Shown piece by piece: positions 18,580 to 25,796 of a stretch of DNA of 64,000 nucleotides. The notes under the pieces are model-generated. The model saw nothing but the letters and a program-made list of their open reading frames with translations. It was not told the DNA's origin and ran no database searches. Positions within the stretch are counted from its first letter, which is position 1, and each line of letters starts with the position of its first letter. Where the stretch lies: NCBI RefSeq assembly GCF_002099195.1, contig NZ_NBYX01000010.1, positions 62,001 through 126,000 of the forward strand, read 5' to 3'. This DNA comes from Burkholderia puraquae. GTDB lineage: Bacteria; Pseudomonadota; Gammaproteobacteria; Burkholderiales; Burkholderiaceae. Both the position numbers and the translations under genes were made by a program.

Positions 18580-19524
18580 TCAGCCTACGCGGTACACGTA
18601 TTCGCGACGCTCCGGCTGCACCGGATCGTTGCGGCTTTCGGACAGCGCGCCCGCGTGACGCTCGGTGATGAAGCGCTTGATGTCCGACTCCGCCCGCGCG
18701 AGCGCGGACAGGCCGGCCAGCACTTCGCCTTGCGGCTCGCGCGCCGGCTCGTCGCTCGCGCCATGGCGATCGATCCACTGGCGCGCCCAGTCGAGCGCGA
18801 ACTGCTCGGCTTCCTCGGCATCGGTGAAGCGCGGGCCGATGAGGCCCGAGCGCTCGACGCGCCGGTCGTCCTGCGAAATCTCGGCCCATGCGCGATACAT
18901 CAGGTTCTGCACGGGCTGCGCGATGCCGCAGATCGTATAGCCGCGATATTCGTCGACTTGCGGTTCGGCCGCGGCGAAGCTCGCCGACGACGCACGCGCA
19001 TGGCGCAACTCCACCGCCGGCGCACCCGGCACGACGAACGACACATCGGCCTGCCGGACGACTTCCGCGTCGTCCGGCATGGCCGTCTGCGACGCGCCCT
19101 CGCCACCCCAAACGTTTGCGTGCGCGACCGGCAATTGCCACGACTCGGGGTTTTGCCAGAACACGCCGCGCAAGCGATCGTTGTCGGGCACGGGCTCGGC
19201 ACGACGCGCAGGCACGACCGGCACCGGCGGCGGCGGGATATACGCGAACGTACGCCCGCTGAACTGGGTCAGCACGTCGATCATCTGCAGCAGCGTGCCG
19301 GACGCCAGCCATTCCTCGTAGCGGCGACGGCACGTCGGCCCGGACGGATAGCGGCCGGGCAGCTTCGACCAGGCTTCACCGGTCGTCAGGATCCAGAGCA
19401 CCGCGTTGGCAACGACACGCGGTTCCGCGCGTGGACGCCCACGACGGTTCAGCCGGATGGGTTCATCGGCGATCAGCGTTGAAAGACGAAACCACTCTTC
19501 ATCGTTAAGCTCATCGAAGAACAT
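18580..19524 (-). CDS. Domesticated IS402/IS5-type HTH protein with unrelated C-terminal region
   Basis: 314-residue protein. Residues about 1-90 match the DNA-binding N-terminal domain of IS402/IS5-family transposases (DUF4096-like): DEEWFRLSTLIADEP, RRGRPRAEPRVVANAVLWIL, TTGEAWSKLPGRYPSGPTCR. The remaining two thirds have no DDE catalytic residues in recognisable context and instead carry a Pro-rich linker (IPPPPVPVVP near 112) and an unfamiliar region with EYRGYTICGIAQ. Start 19524 has a GGAGAG site. No terminal inverted repeats or target duplications were seen. I infer a host protein that reuses a transposase DNA-binding fold, perhaps as a regulator; similar proteins are often misnamed transposase. 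Confidence 0.7.
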   Translation of the reverse strand: MFFDELNDEEWFRLSTLIADEPIRLNRRGRPRAEPRVVANAVLWILTTGEAWSKLPGRYPSGPTCRRRYEEWLASGTLLQMIDVLTQFSGRTFAYIPPPPVPVVPARRAEPVPDNDRLRGVFWQNPESWQLPVAHANVWGGEGASQTAMPDDAEVVRQADVSFVVPGAPAVELRHARASSASFAAAEPQVDEYRGYTICGIAQPVQNLMYRAWAEISQDDRRVERSGLIGPRFTDAEEAEQFALDWARQWIDRHGASDEPAREPQGEVLAGLSALARAESDIKRFITERHAGALSESRNDPVQPERREYVYRVG

Positions 19525-20258
19525 AGTAGATCTCTCCACGCAGCCAGGCCGGGGCTGCGATTGGCGGCGCCTTCGCGACACATCGCGTCGCGGGGCGGCC
19601 AGGTTGCACATTATGGTTATCCGGTGTTGTGCATGCCGGCGCGACACCGCACTTTCACGGTGCCGCCATTCCCGGCAATGACGCACAAATCACGGTCTCA
19701 CTCCAATGTGGGAATTTTTGTGCACGAAGCATACCATCCCTAGGGTTTATCTCAATATGACAATGACTTAATGTTACGCACTGAAACAACCTGCCAAGGG
19801 CGGGTAATGTATTTACGCATGAATTTTTTTGCGCGATCTTTATGCCCGCCGCTGCAAAGGCCCGCCTGGCGGGGCTCTGGAGCGTATGAAGAATGCCTTT
19901 TTATGGGCATTTCCGCGCTGATCCGACCCCTGCCGGCAACAATCCCGTGCATTGCTGCCCGGCATCGGTAAATCAGGGAAAAAAGCGTAACAAGATATTC
20001 ACGAATCGGTAAATCATTCAAATTCGGCCGATTTTAATTATCTCCGTGCACAATCTTTTTATTGTTTCTCTGCGAGTGATGAAAGCACGGTGACGCACGG
20101 CGCACATTTTTCGCCGCATGCAACCTCGTGACGTCTGTTACATCTTCGCGGCGGCAGGCGGGCGACGGCGCCGCATCGCGTGCGGAAATCCCGTTTCGGG
20201 TCGGAACGGAAAAATGGAAACCGGCGTGCTGCGGTGTGCTGGACGTGCAGCGGACGTG
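19525..20258. other. 734-base AT-rich intergenic region with repeats
   Basis: No convincing gene in either strand. Features seen: an inverted pair TGCACA ... TGTGCA around 19605-19640 close to the promoter side of the IS-HTH gene; a CCCGCC/GGCGGG hairpin near 19860; a small AATGCC/GGCATT hairpin with T-rich loop near 19890-19912; and a 12-base direct repeat at 19964 and 20005. Composition is much poorer in GC than the neighbours, which can mark transferred DNA, a regulatory hub or a small-RNA locus; which one is not decided here. Confidence 0.5.
19964..20016 (+). repeat. 12-base direct repeat, two copies 41 bases apart
   Basis: ATCGGTAAATCA occurs at 19964-19975 and again at 20005-20016 (start-to-start 41 bases, about four helical turns). 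Identical face spacing would suit a DNA-binding protein. Confidence 0.6.
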
Positions 20259-20840
20259 TCAGTGCAGATCGCCGGCCAGCGATGCGGCCACGTCCGCGTC
20301 CACGCGCTGCGCGGGCATCGTGTAGGCCGGGTGATCGCAGCCGATCGACAGCGCCGCCCCGCCCTTGAGCGCCGTGCGCATCGGCGCGCCGAGCTCGAAG
20401 CGTACGAAGTGCACGGCCGACGTCTTCTCCGCGTTGTCGCGATCGAGATCCTCGTCGGCGATCGCGTAGACGCTCGCATGCCCGTCGACCTGCAGGTACA
20501 CGCGATCCTCGATACCGATCAGCCGCGCGAGCGCCGCGCGCCGTTCGATCTCGTGCTCATACTCGATCTGCATCGTTGCCTTCAGGTTCGTGCCGTCGGG
20601 CACGAGCGGCAGGTACGCTTCCAGCTCTCCCTCGATGCCCGCCTGGTCGAAGATCTTCTCGATGTGCAGCATCTCCTGGATCTGATAGCGGATCGTCGTC
20701 TCGTCTTCGAACAGGAAGCGCAGGTGGTTGCCGAGCGCTACCGCGCGGCGGCGCTTGTACGCGACGAGCCGCGCGTGTTCGGCCTTGCGGATCTTCGCGT
20801 ACGCTTCGAGTGTCAGCAGGGAGTCGCGGGTCAGCGTCAT
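20259..20840 (-). CDS. DUF3501 family protein
   Basis: 193-residue soluble protein of the DUF3501 family, recognised by LTLEAYAKIRKAEHARLVAYK and RRRAVALGNHLRFLFEDETT. No known catalytic motif; histidines cluster near the end (DHPAYT, AVHF). It lies 31 bases after the Fe-S oxidoreductase and in the same direction as rubrerythrin; these three families commonly travel together, so it probably serves the same redox or peroxide-defence complex. Start 20840 has a GAGGAC site. Function unknown. Confidence 0.82.
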   Translation of the reverse strand: MTLTRDSLLTLEAYAKIRKAEHARLVAYKRRRAVALGNHLRFLFEDETTIRYQIQEMLHIEKIFDQAGIEGELEAYLPLVPDGTNLKATMQIEYEHEIERRAALARLIGIEDRVYLQVDGHASVYAIADEDLDRDNAEKTSAVHFVRFELGAPMRTALKGGAALSIGCDHPAYTMPAQRVDADVAASLAGDLH

Positions 20841-20871
20841 GGGATGTCCTCGTGGGTCGGGCGGCGGCGGC

Positions 20872-22209
20872 TCAGATGCCGTACGCGCGGCGCAGCAGCG
20901 TGAGCGGATGCGCGAGCGGCGCGGACGGCAGCCCCTTGTCGTCGATGCCCTGCACGATGTGATGGCCGGCCAGCGCGCAGTCCGACGACACGAAATCCGG
21001 CTGCGGCTCGGCCATCGCCTTGAACACGGGCCCGCCGATCCGCATCGCGTCCGCATGAAACTCCTTCTTTACGCCAAACGTGCCCGCATGGCCCGAGCAG
21101 CGCTCGACGACATTCACGCGCGTATCGGGCACGAGCGACAGCGCGTCGGCCGTCTTGCGGCCGATGTTCTGCACGCGCGCGTGGCACGGCACGTGATACG
21201 ACACGGTGCCGAGGCCCGTCTTGAAATCGGTCTTCAGCAGCCCGTCGCGATGCCGCGCAATCACGTACTCGAACGGATCCCAGAATGCGTCGGCTACCGC
21301 GCGCACCGCTTCGTCGCCGGGGAACATCAGCGGCAGCTCGCTCTTGTACATCAGCACGCAGCTCGGGATCGCGCCGATCAGCGCATAGCCTTCGCGTGCA
21401 TAGCGTTCGAGCACGGGCAGGTTCACGTCCTTCTTCGCGGCCACGCCGGCGAGATTGCCCTGCTCGAGCAGCGGCATCCCGCAGCAGGCTTCGCGCGTGA
21501 CGAGCTCGTACGGGATGTCGTTGTGCGCGAGGATCGCGAGCAGGTCGTGACCGATGCCCGGCTCGTTGAAATTCACGTAGCAGGTCGCGTAGATCGCGAC
21601 CTTGCCGGGCGTGCGTTCGCCGTCGCGCACGGGCAGGCCGTCCGAAGGCTTCGCCGTGCGCCGGAACTTGCGCGGCGCGAATTCCGGCAGCCACGCATGG
21701 CGATCGACGCCGAGCGTCGCTTCGAGCGCATGGCGCGCGGGCGGCGTACGGTTCACCGCATTCACCGCCTGCGTGACGATCGGAATGCCGGCGAAATGGC
21801 CGAGCGCGTCGGTGTTCGACAGCACCTTGTCGCGCAGCGTCGCTTCGCCGCGCTTGTAGCGCGCGGCCTTGCCGCGCAGCATCAGGTGCGGGAAGTCGAC
21901 GTTCCATGCATGCGGCGGCACGTACGGGCATTTCGTCATGTAGCAGAGGTCGCAGAGGTAGCACTGGTCGACGACCTTGCCGAACGCTGCCTTCGGCACT
22001 TCCTCGATATCGCCCATCGGCGTGTCGTCGACCAGGTCGAACAGCGTCGGAAACGCGCCGCACAACGACACGCAGCGCCGGCACCCGGCGCAGATGTCGA
22101 ACACGCGCGTCATTTCCGCATCGATCGCGGCCTGGTCGTAGAACGCATCGGACTGCCAGTCGAGCGGATGCCGGGTCGGGGCTTCGAGACTGCCTTCCTT
22201 GTGAGGCAT
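20872..22209 (-). CDS. GlpC/HdrD-like Fe-S oxidoreductase
   Basis: 445-residue cytoplasmic protein with two 4Fe-4S ferredoxin clusters near the N-terminus (CAGCRRCVSLC and CYLCDLCYMTKCP) followed by two CCG (cysteine-rich) domains: YATCYVNFNEPG with ACCGMP, and VPCHARVQNIG with ERCSGHAGTFG. This is the electron-transfer layout of GlpC and heterodisulfide reductase subunits. The usual partner dehydrogenase is absent; the neighbours are rubrerythrin and DUF3501, so it may pass electrons to rubrerythrin (inference). Start 22209 has a GGAGCG site; a start eight codons earlier has none. Confidence 0.85.
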   Translation of the reverse strand: MPHKEGSLEAPTRHPLDWQSDAFYDQAAIDAEMTRVFDICAGCRRCVSLCGAFPTLFDLVDDTPMGDIEEVPKAAFGKVVDQCYLCDLCYMTKCPYVPPHAWNVDFPHLMLRGKAARYKRGEATLRDKVLSNTDALGHFAGIPIVTQAVNAVNRTPPARHALEATLGVDRHAWLPEFAPRKFRRTAKPSDGLPVRDGERTPGKVAIYATCYVNFNEPGIGHDLLAILAHNDIPYELVTREACCGMPLLEQGNLAGVAAKKDVNLPVLERYAREGYALIGAIPSCVLMYKSELPLMFPGDEAVRAVADAFWDPFEYVIARHRDGLLKTDFKTGLGTVSYHVPCHARVQNIGRKTADALSLVPDTRVNVVERCSGHAGTFGVKKEFHADAMRIGGPVFKAMAEPQPDFVSSDCALAGHHIVQGIDDKGLPSAPLAHPLTLLRRAYGI

Positions 22210-22328
22210 GGGGCGCTCCAGCGTGGCGCGCATGCGCGCCAGCGCCGCCCGCGCGATACGGGCGGCGATGAACGAACAGCCGGCCGCTTGCCGGTCGCAC
22301 GGCCTGCCGTGCGGCCCGCGGCGGCCCG

Positions 22329-22751
22329 TCAGTCGACGAGACTGTCCAGCGCCTTCGTATAGCGGTTCGCGTGGCTGCGTTCAGCCTTCGCGAGCGTCTC
22401 GAACCAGTTCGCGATTTCGTCGAAGCCCTCGTCGCGCGCCGTCTTCGCCATGCCCGGATACATGTCGGTGTATTCGTGCGTTTCGCCGGCGATCGCCGAT
22501 TCGAGATTCAGCCGCGACGGACCGAACGGCAAGCCCGTTGCCGGATCGCCGACGGCCTCCAGGTATTCGAGATGGCCGTGCGCATGGCCGGTTTCGCCTT
22601 CTGCGGTCGAGCGGAACAGCGCGGCGACGTCGTTCTGACCTTCGACGTCAGCCTTCGAAGCGAAATACAGATAACGCCGGTTCGCCTGCGATTCGCCCGC
22701 GAATGCGGCCTTCAGGTTCTCTTCGGTTTTGCTGCCCTTGAGTTGAGCCAT
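22329..22751 (-). CDS. Rubrerythrin-type diiron peroxidase without rubredoxin domain
   Basis: 140-residue ferritin-like four-helix protein. The diiron ligands are visible as [20 protein letters not shown] (ExxH), [11 protein letters not shown] and [10 protein letters not shown] (ExxH). Full-length rubrerythrins end with a CxxC-type rubredoxin domain; here the chain stops at residue 140 with no cysteine, so electrons must come from a separate protein, possibly the Fe-S oxidoreductase encoded next. Likely role is reduction of hydrogen peroxide. A clear GGAGG site supports the start, and a possible OxyR-type site lies upstream. Confidence 0.9.
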   Translation of the reverse strand: MAQLKGSKTEENLKAAFAGESQANRRYLYFASKADVEGQNDVAALFRSTAEGETGHAHGHLEYLEAVGDPATGLPFGPSRLNLESAIAGETHEYTDMYPGMAKTARDEGFDEIANWFETLAKAERSHANRYTKALDSLVD

Positions 22752-22850
22752 TTGCGCCTCCGTTCGAATCGGCGCGGCCGCGTGCGAAGCCAGGCCGATC
22801 AGGTATGTGGGGAACGATGCGCTCGCCGGGGTGCGCGCATCGTGCACTTC

Positions 22851-22905
22851 AATCTAGGCGCTCGCGTTCGCATCCCCCAATAGGCTTTTTCAATCCGGGC
22901 GATAG
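22851..22905 (-). promoter_or_regulatory. Possible promoter with OxyR-like site for rubrerythrin operon
   Basis: On the minus strand TTGGGG (22875-22880) and TAGATT (22851-22856) are 18 bases apart. Directly upstream, ATAG (22880-22883), CAAT (22891-22894) and ATAG (22902-22905) are each separated by seven bases, matching three tetranucleotides of the OxyR pattern ATAG-N7-CTAT-N7-ATAG apart from CAAT for CTAT. The fourth element is absent. Placement against the -35 box fits activation. Confidence 0.4.
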
Positions 22906-22975
22906 TGCCCGGCCGAGCATACGCTGCCGGGAGCGGCCGGCGCACGGTGCGCCGCGCTCGCGCGTGCCGTGTGCG

Positions 22976-24244
22976 TCACGCGTCCGTCGCGCGCCTGAGC
23001 AGCAATTCGCGTTCGCGCTCGTTGCGCGTCAGTTCCGCCGCGCGACGGAATTCGGCCTTGGCTTCATCGGCGCGGCCAAGCTTCGCCAGCAAGTCGCCGC
23101 GCACGCTCGGCAGCCAGTGATAGCGCGCGAGCGCGGGATCGTCGCGCAACGCGTCAACGAGTTCGAGCGCCGCGGCCGGCCCGAACGCCATCCCGACCGC
23201 CACCGCGCGATTCAGCTCGACGACGGGCGACGGTGCGACTTCGGCGAGCGCGTCATACAGCGCAACGATCTGCGCCCAGTCGGTATCCGATGCATGCCGC
23301 GCGCGTGCATGGCAGGCGGCCAGCGCAGCCTGCAGCGCATACGGCCCGCGTACGCCGCCGAGCTTCGTCGCGCGTTCGAGCGCCGCGAGGCCGCGCCGGA
23401 TCAGCAACGGATCCCAGCGGCTGCGATCCTGGTCGAGCAGCAGCACCGGGCGGCCCTGCGCGTCGGTGCGCGCATGCATGCGCGACGCCTGCAGCTCCAT
23501 CAGCGCGACGAGCCCGAGCACCTCGCTCTCGTCCGGCGCCAGCCCGGCCAGCACGCGGCCGAGCCGCAACGCCTCGTCGCACAGCGCCGGGCGCGTCCAG
23601 TCGTCGCCCGACGTCGCCGCATGGCCTTCGTTGAACACGAGATAGATCACTTCGAGCACCGACGCGAGCCGCGCGGGCCGCGCATCGGCGGCCGGCACCT
23701 CGAACGGCACGTGTGCCGCCGCGAGCGTGCGCTTGGCGCGCACGATCCGCTGCGCGACCGTCGGCTCGGGTGTCAGGAACGCGCGCGCGATCTCGCCCGT
23801 CGTCAGCCCGCCGAGCAGCCGCAGCGTGAGCGCCACGCGCGCATCGGTCGACAGCACCGGGTGGCACGACGTGAAAATCAGCCGCAGCAGGTCATCGCCG
23901 ATGTCGTCGTCGCTCGCGTCGGCGAGCGCCTCCGCGATGTCGGGGACGACATGCGCTTCGAGCGCGTCCATCTCGTGGCCGAGCTGGTCGCGCTTCGCCG
24001 CGTGGAGCGACTCCTGCCGGACACGGTCGAGCGCGCGACGCTTCACGGCCGTCATCAGCCATGCGGCCGGGTTGTCGGGCACGCCGTCGACGGGCCAATG
24101 CTCGAGTGCCGCGACGAGCGTGTCCTGCGCCAACTCCTCGGCCACGCCGACGTCCCGCACCACGCGCGCGGCGCGCGCGATGATCTTGGGCGCCTCGATC
24201 CGCCAGACCGCTTCGATCGCACGGTGAGTCGCCTCACGCGTCAC
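22976..24244 (-). CDS. ECF-type sigma factor with C-terminal helical extension (ECF42-like)
   Basis: 422-residue sigma factor. Region 2 spans about 5-70 (VVRDVGVAEELAQDTLVAAL), region 4 about 110-170 (LLGGLTTGEIARAFLTPEPTVAQRIVRAK), and a long C-terminal extension (about 190-420) is made of helical TPR-like repeats ending in RADEAKAEFRRAAELTRNE. That extension and the neighbouring DGPF/YCII genes are the known features of the ECF42 group, which lacks a classical anti-sigma factor. Start is GTG 24244, overlapping the VOC gene stop (GTGA) with a GAGGGG site. Stimulus unknown. Confidence 0.88.
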   Translation of the reverse strand: MTREATHRAIEAVWRIEAPKIIARAARVVRDVGVAEELAQDTLVAALEHWPVDGVPDNPAAWLMTAVKRRALDRVRQESLHAAKRDQLGHEMDALEAHVVPDIAEALADASDDDIGDDLLRLIFTSCHPVLSTDARVALTLRLLGGLTTGEIARAFLTPEPTVAQRIVRAKRTLAAAHVPFEVPAADARPARLASVLEVIYLVFNEGHAATSGDDWTRPALCDEALRLGRVLAGLAPDESEVLGLVALMELQASRMHARTDAQGRPVLLLDQDRSRWDPLLIRRGLAALERATKLGGVRGPYALQAALAACHARARHASDTDWAQIVALYDALAEVAPSPVVELNRAVAVGMAFGPAAALELVDALRDDPALARYHWLPSVRGDLLAKLGRADEAKAEFRRAAELTRNERERELLLRRATDA

Positions 24245-24657
24245 GACACCTGCCCCTCGGCGGATGCATCCAGCGGCATGGCCATCAGCTCCCATGCATG
24301 GCCGTCCGGATCGTCGAATCCGTGGCCGTACATGTTCGGGTACTCGCGCGGCGCTTGCGGCGCGGAGCCGCCGGCCGCCAGCGCCTTCGCGACGATCGCG
24401 TCGACCTCGGCGCGGCTTTCGCACGACAGGCACGACAGGGCCTGCACCTGCGTTGCCGGATCGATGATGGTCTTGCCGGTAAACGTCTGGAAAAACGGCC
24501 GCACGAGCAGCATCGCGAAGATCGTGTCGCTGATCTTGATGCAGGCGGCCTGGTCGTTGGTATAGGCCGGCACGACCTCGAAGCCGAGCGCCTGGTAGAA
24601 CGCCTTGGAGCGCGGCAGGTCGGCCACGGGCAGGTTGATGAAGACCATCTTGTGCAT
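24241..24657 (-). CDS. VOC-family (glyoxalase-like) protein
   Basis: 138-residue vicinal-oxygen-chelate fold protein with two beta-alpha-beta-beta-beta modules: KMVFINLPVADLPRSKAFYQ at the start and GFDDPDGHAWELMAM at the end. The usual metal ligands are only partly evident, so it could be a binding protein rather than an enzyme. Its stop overlaps the start of the sigma factor gene, and YCII/DGPF genes precede it, so it belongs to the ECF42 regulon-type operon. Substrate unknown. Confidence 0.85.
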   Translation of the reverse strand: MHKMVFINLPVADLPRSKAFYQALGFEVVPAYTNDQAACIKISDTIFAMLLVRPFFQTFTGKTIIDPATQVQALSCLSCESRAEVDAIVAKALAAGGSAPQAPREYPNMYGHGFDDPDGHAWELMAMPLDASAEGQVS

Positions 24658-24695
24658 GTCGGGTGCTCCCGGTGAGGTTGGATTCAGGTGAATAT

Positions 24696-25115
24696 TCAGG
24701 CGCTGGTGCGGCCGACGTGGAGTTCGCGGAACCGCTCGACCGCGTCGCTCGGCGTGAGGTCGTCAAGCTCGAACAGCGGCCTCACCTCGATCTCGCAATC
24801 CATCTCGGCGCCGAACGGCGCGGGGAACCGGCGCGTCCATTCGAGCGCTTCGTCGCGTGAACGCACCTGGATCAGCGTGTAGCCGGCGATCAGTTCCTTC
24901 GTTTCGGCGAACGGGCCGTCGATCACCGTGCCCTTGCCGCCCGTGTAGCGCACGCGCCAGCCGCGCGCGCTCGGCCGCAGCCCGTTCGCGTCGAGCAGCA
25001 CGCCGGCCCTGGCCAGTTCCTCGTGATAGACGGTCATGGCCTCGACCAGCCGGTTGTCCGGCAACGCGTCGGACTCGCTGACGGCGTTCGCCCGGATCAT
25101 GATCATGAATCGCAT
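24696..25115 (-). CDS. YCII/DGPF-domain protein
   Basis: 139-residue small protein of the YCII-related/DGPF family. The hallmark is TVIDGPFAETKELIAGY around residue 65, preceded by VYHEELARAGVLLDANGL. These proteins form dimers with an acidic/histidine pocket, but a reaction has not been settled; the name DGPF comes from the motif and they are typical partners of ECF42 sigma factors. It lies in a same-strand run with a second copy upstream and the VOC and sigma genes downstream. Confidence 0.87.
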   Translation of the reverse strand: MRFMIMIRANAVSESDALPDNRLVEAMTVYHEELARAGVLLDANGLRPSARGWRVRYTGGKGTVIDGPFAETKELIAGYTLIQVRSRDEALEWTRRFPAPFGAEMDCEIEVRPLFELDDLTPSDAVERFRELHVGRTSA

Positions 25116-25240
25116 CGTTCACTCCTTGTCGTCGGTGGAAGGCAGCACCCGTTCATCGGCGCCTTATCCGGACGACGGCCGGAAGACTGCCGGATCGACC
25201 TATTCCGCGACAAATCAGGGTAAATACCGAGTCGCGGCAT

Positions 25241-25594
25241 TCACAGGAAGCACGGGCCGACCGCCCGCACCTCGACCGTGCACCATTGCGCGGCCGGGCA
25301 CTGGCGTGCGATCTCGATCGCTTCCTCGCGCGTGCCGACGTCGACGAGGAAGAAGCCGCCAACCATCTCCTTCGCCTCCGCGAACGGGCCGTCGAGCAGG
25401 CGCGTCTCGCCGTCGCGCACCTGCACGCGCGTCCCGCGCTCGGAGCGCTCCAGCGACTCGACGCCGCGCAGCACGCCGCGCGCCTTCAGCGTCTCGGCGA
25501 AATCGACCATCCGCGCGTACAGCGCCTGACCTTCGTCGAGCGTGCGTTCGGCGCGCTGGTCGGTCGGCTCGACAATCAACAGCATGTAAGACAT
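25241..25594 (-). CDS. YCII/DGPF-domain protein, second copy
   Basis: 117-residue paralogue of the neighbouring DGPF protein, with the motif LLDGPFAEAKEMVGGFFLV near residue 68 and a conserved C-terminal strand WCTVEVRAV. The start at 25594 has an AGGAGAG ribosome site; the open frame continues upstream without one. It is the first gene of the run leading to the sigma factor, so the promoter driven by that sigma factor, if autoregulated, should lie between 25595 and 25796 (inference). Confidence 0.87.
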   Translation of the reverse strand: MSYMLLIVEPTDQRAERTLDEGQALYARMVDFAETLKARGVLRGVESLERSERGTRVQVRDGETRLLDGPFAEAKEMVGGFFLVDVGTREEAIEIARQCPAAQWCTVEVRAVGPCFL

Positions 25595-25796
25595 GGATCT
25601 CTCCTGTGGGAACGAGGCGCGGCAGCGTTCGCTGCGCGATCGGGATGCGCCGACCGATGCAACAGCGTAGCAGCCGCCGTGCGGCTTGCATCGTCGGCCA
25701 ATCGGCACTGGCCGGACGGCCATTTCGGCCGCTTCCTGACATTTTGCCGTCAAGATGCCTGCCAGAACCGTCGGATTTTCTTCCTGTGGACCACCC

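Noticed and set aside
18580-19524. Active IS5/IS402 element
   Set aside because: Only the HTH part resembles a transposase; no DDE region, terminal repeats or target duplication were found.
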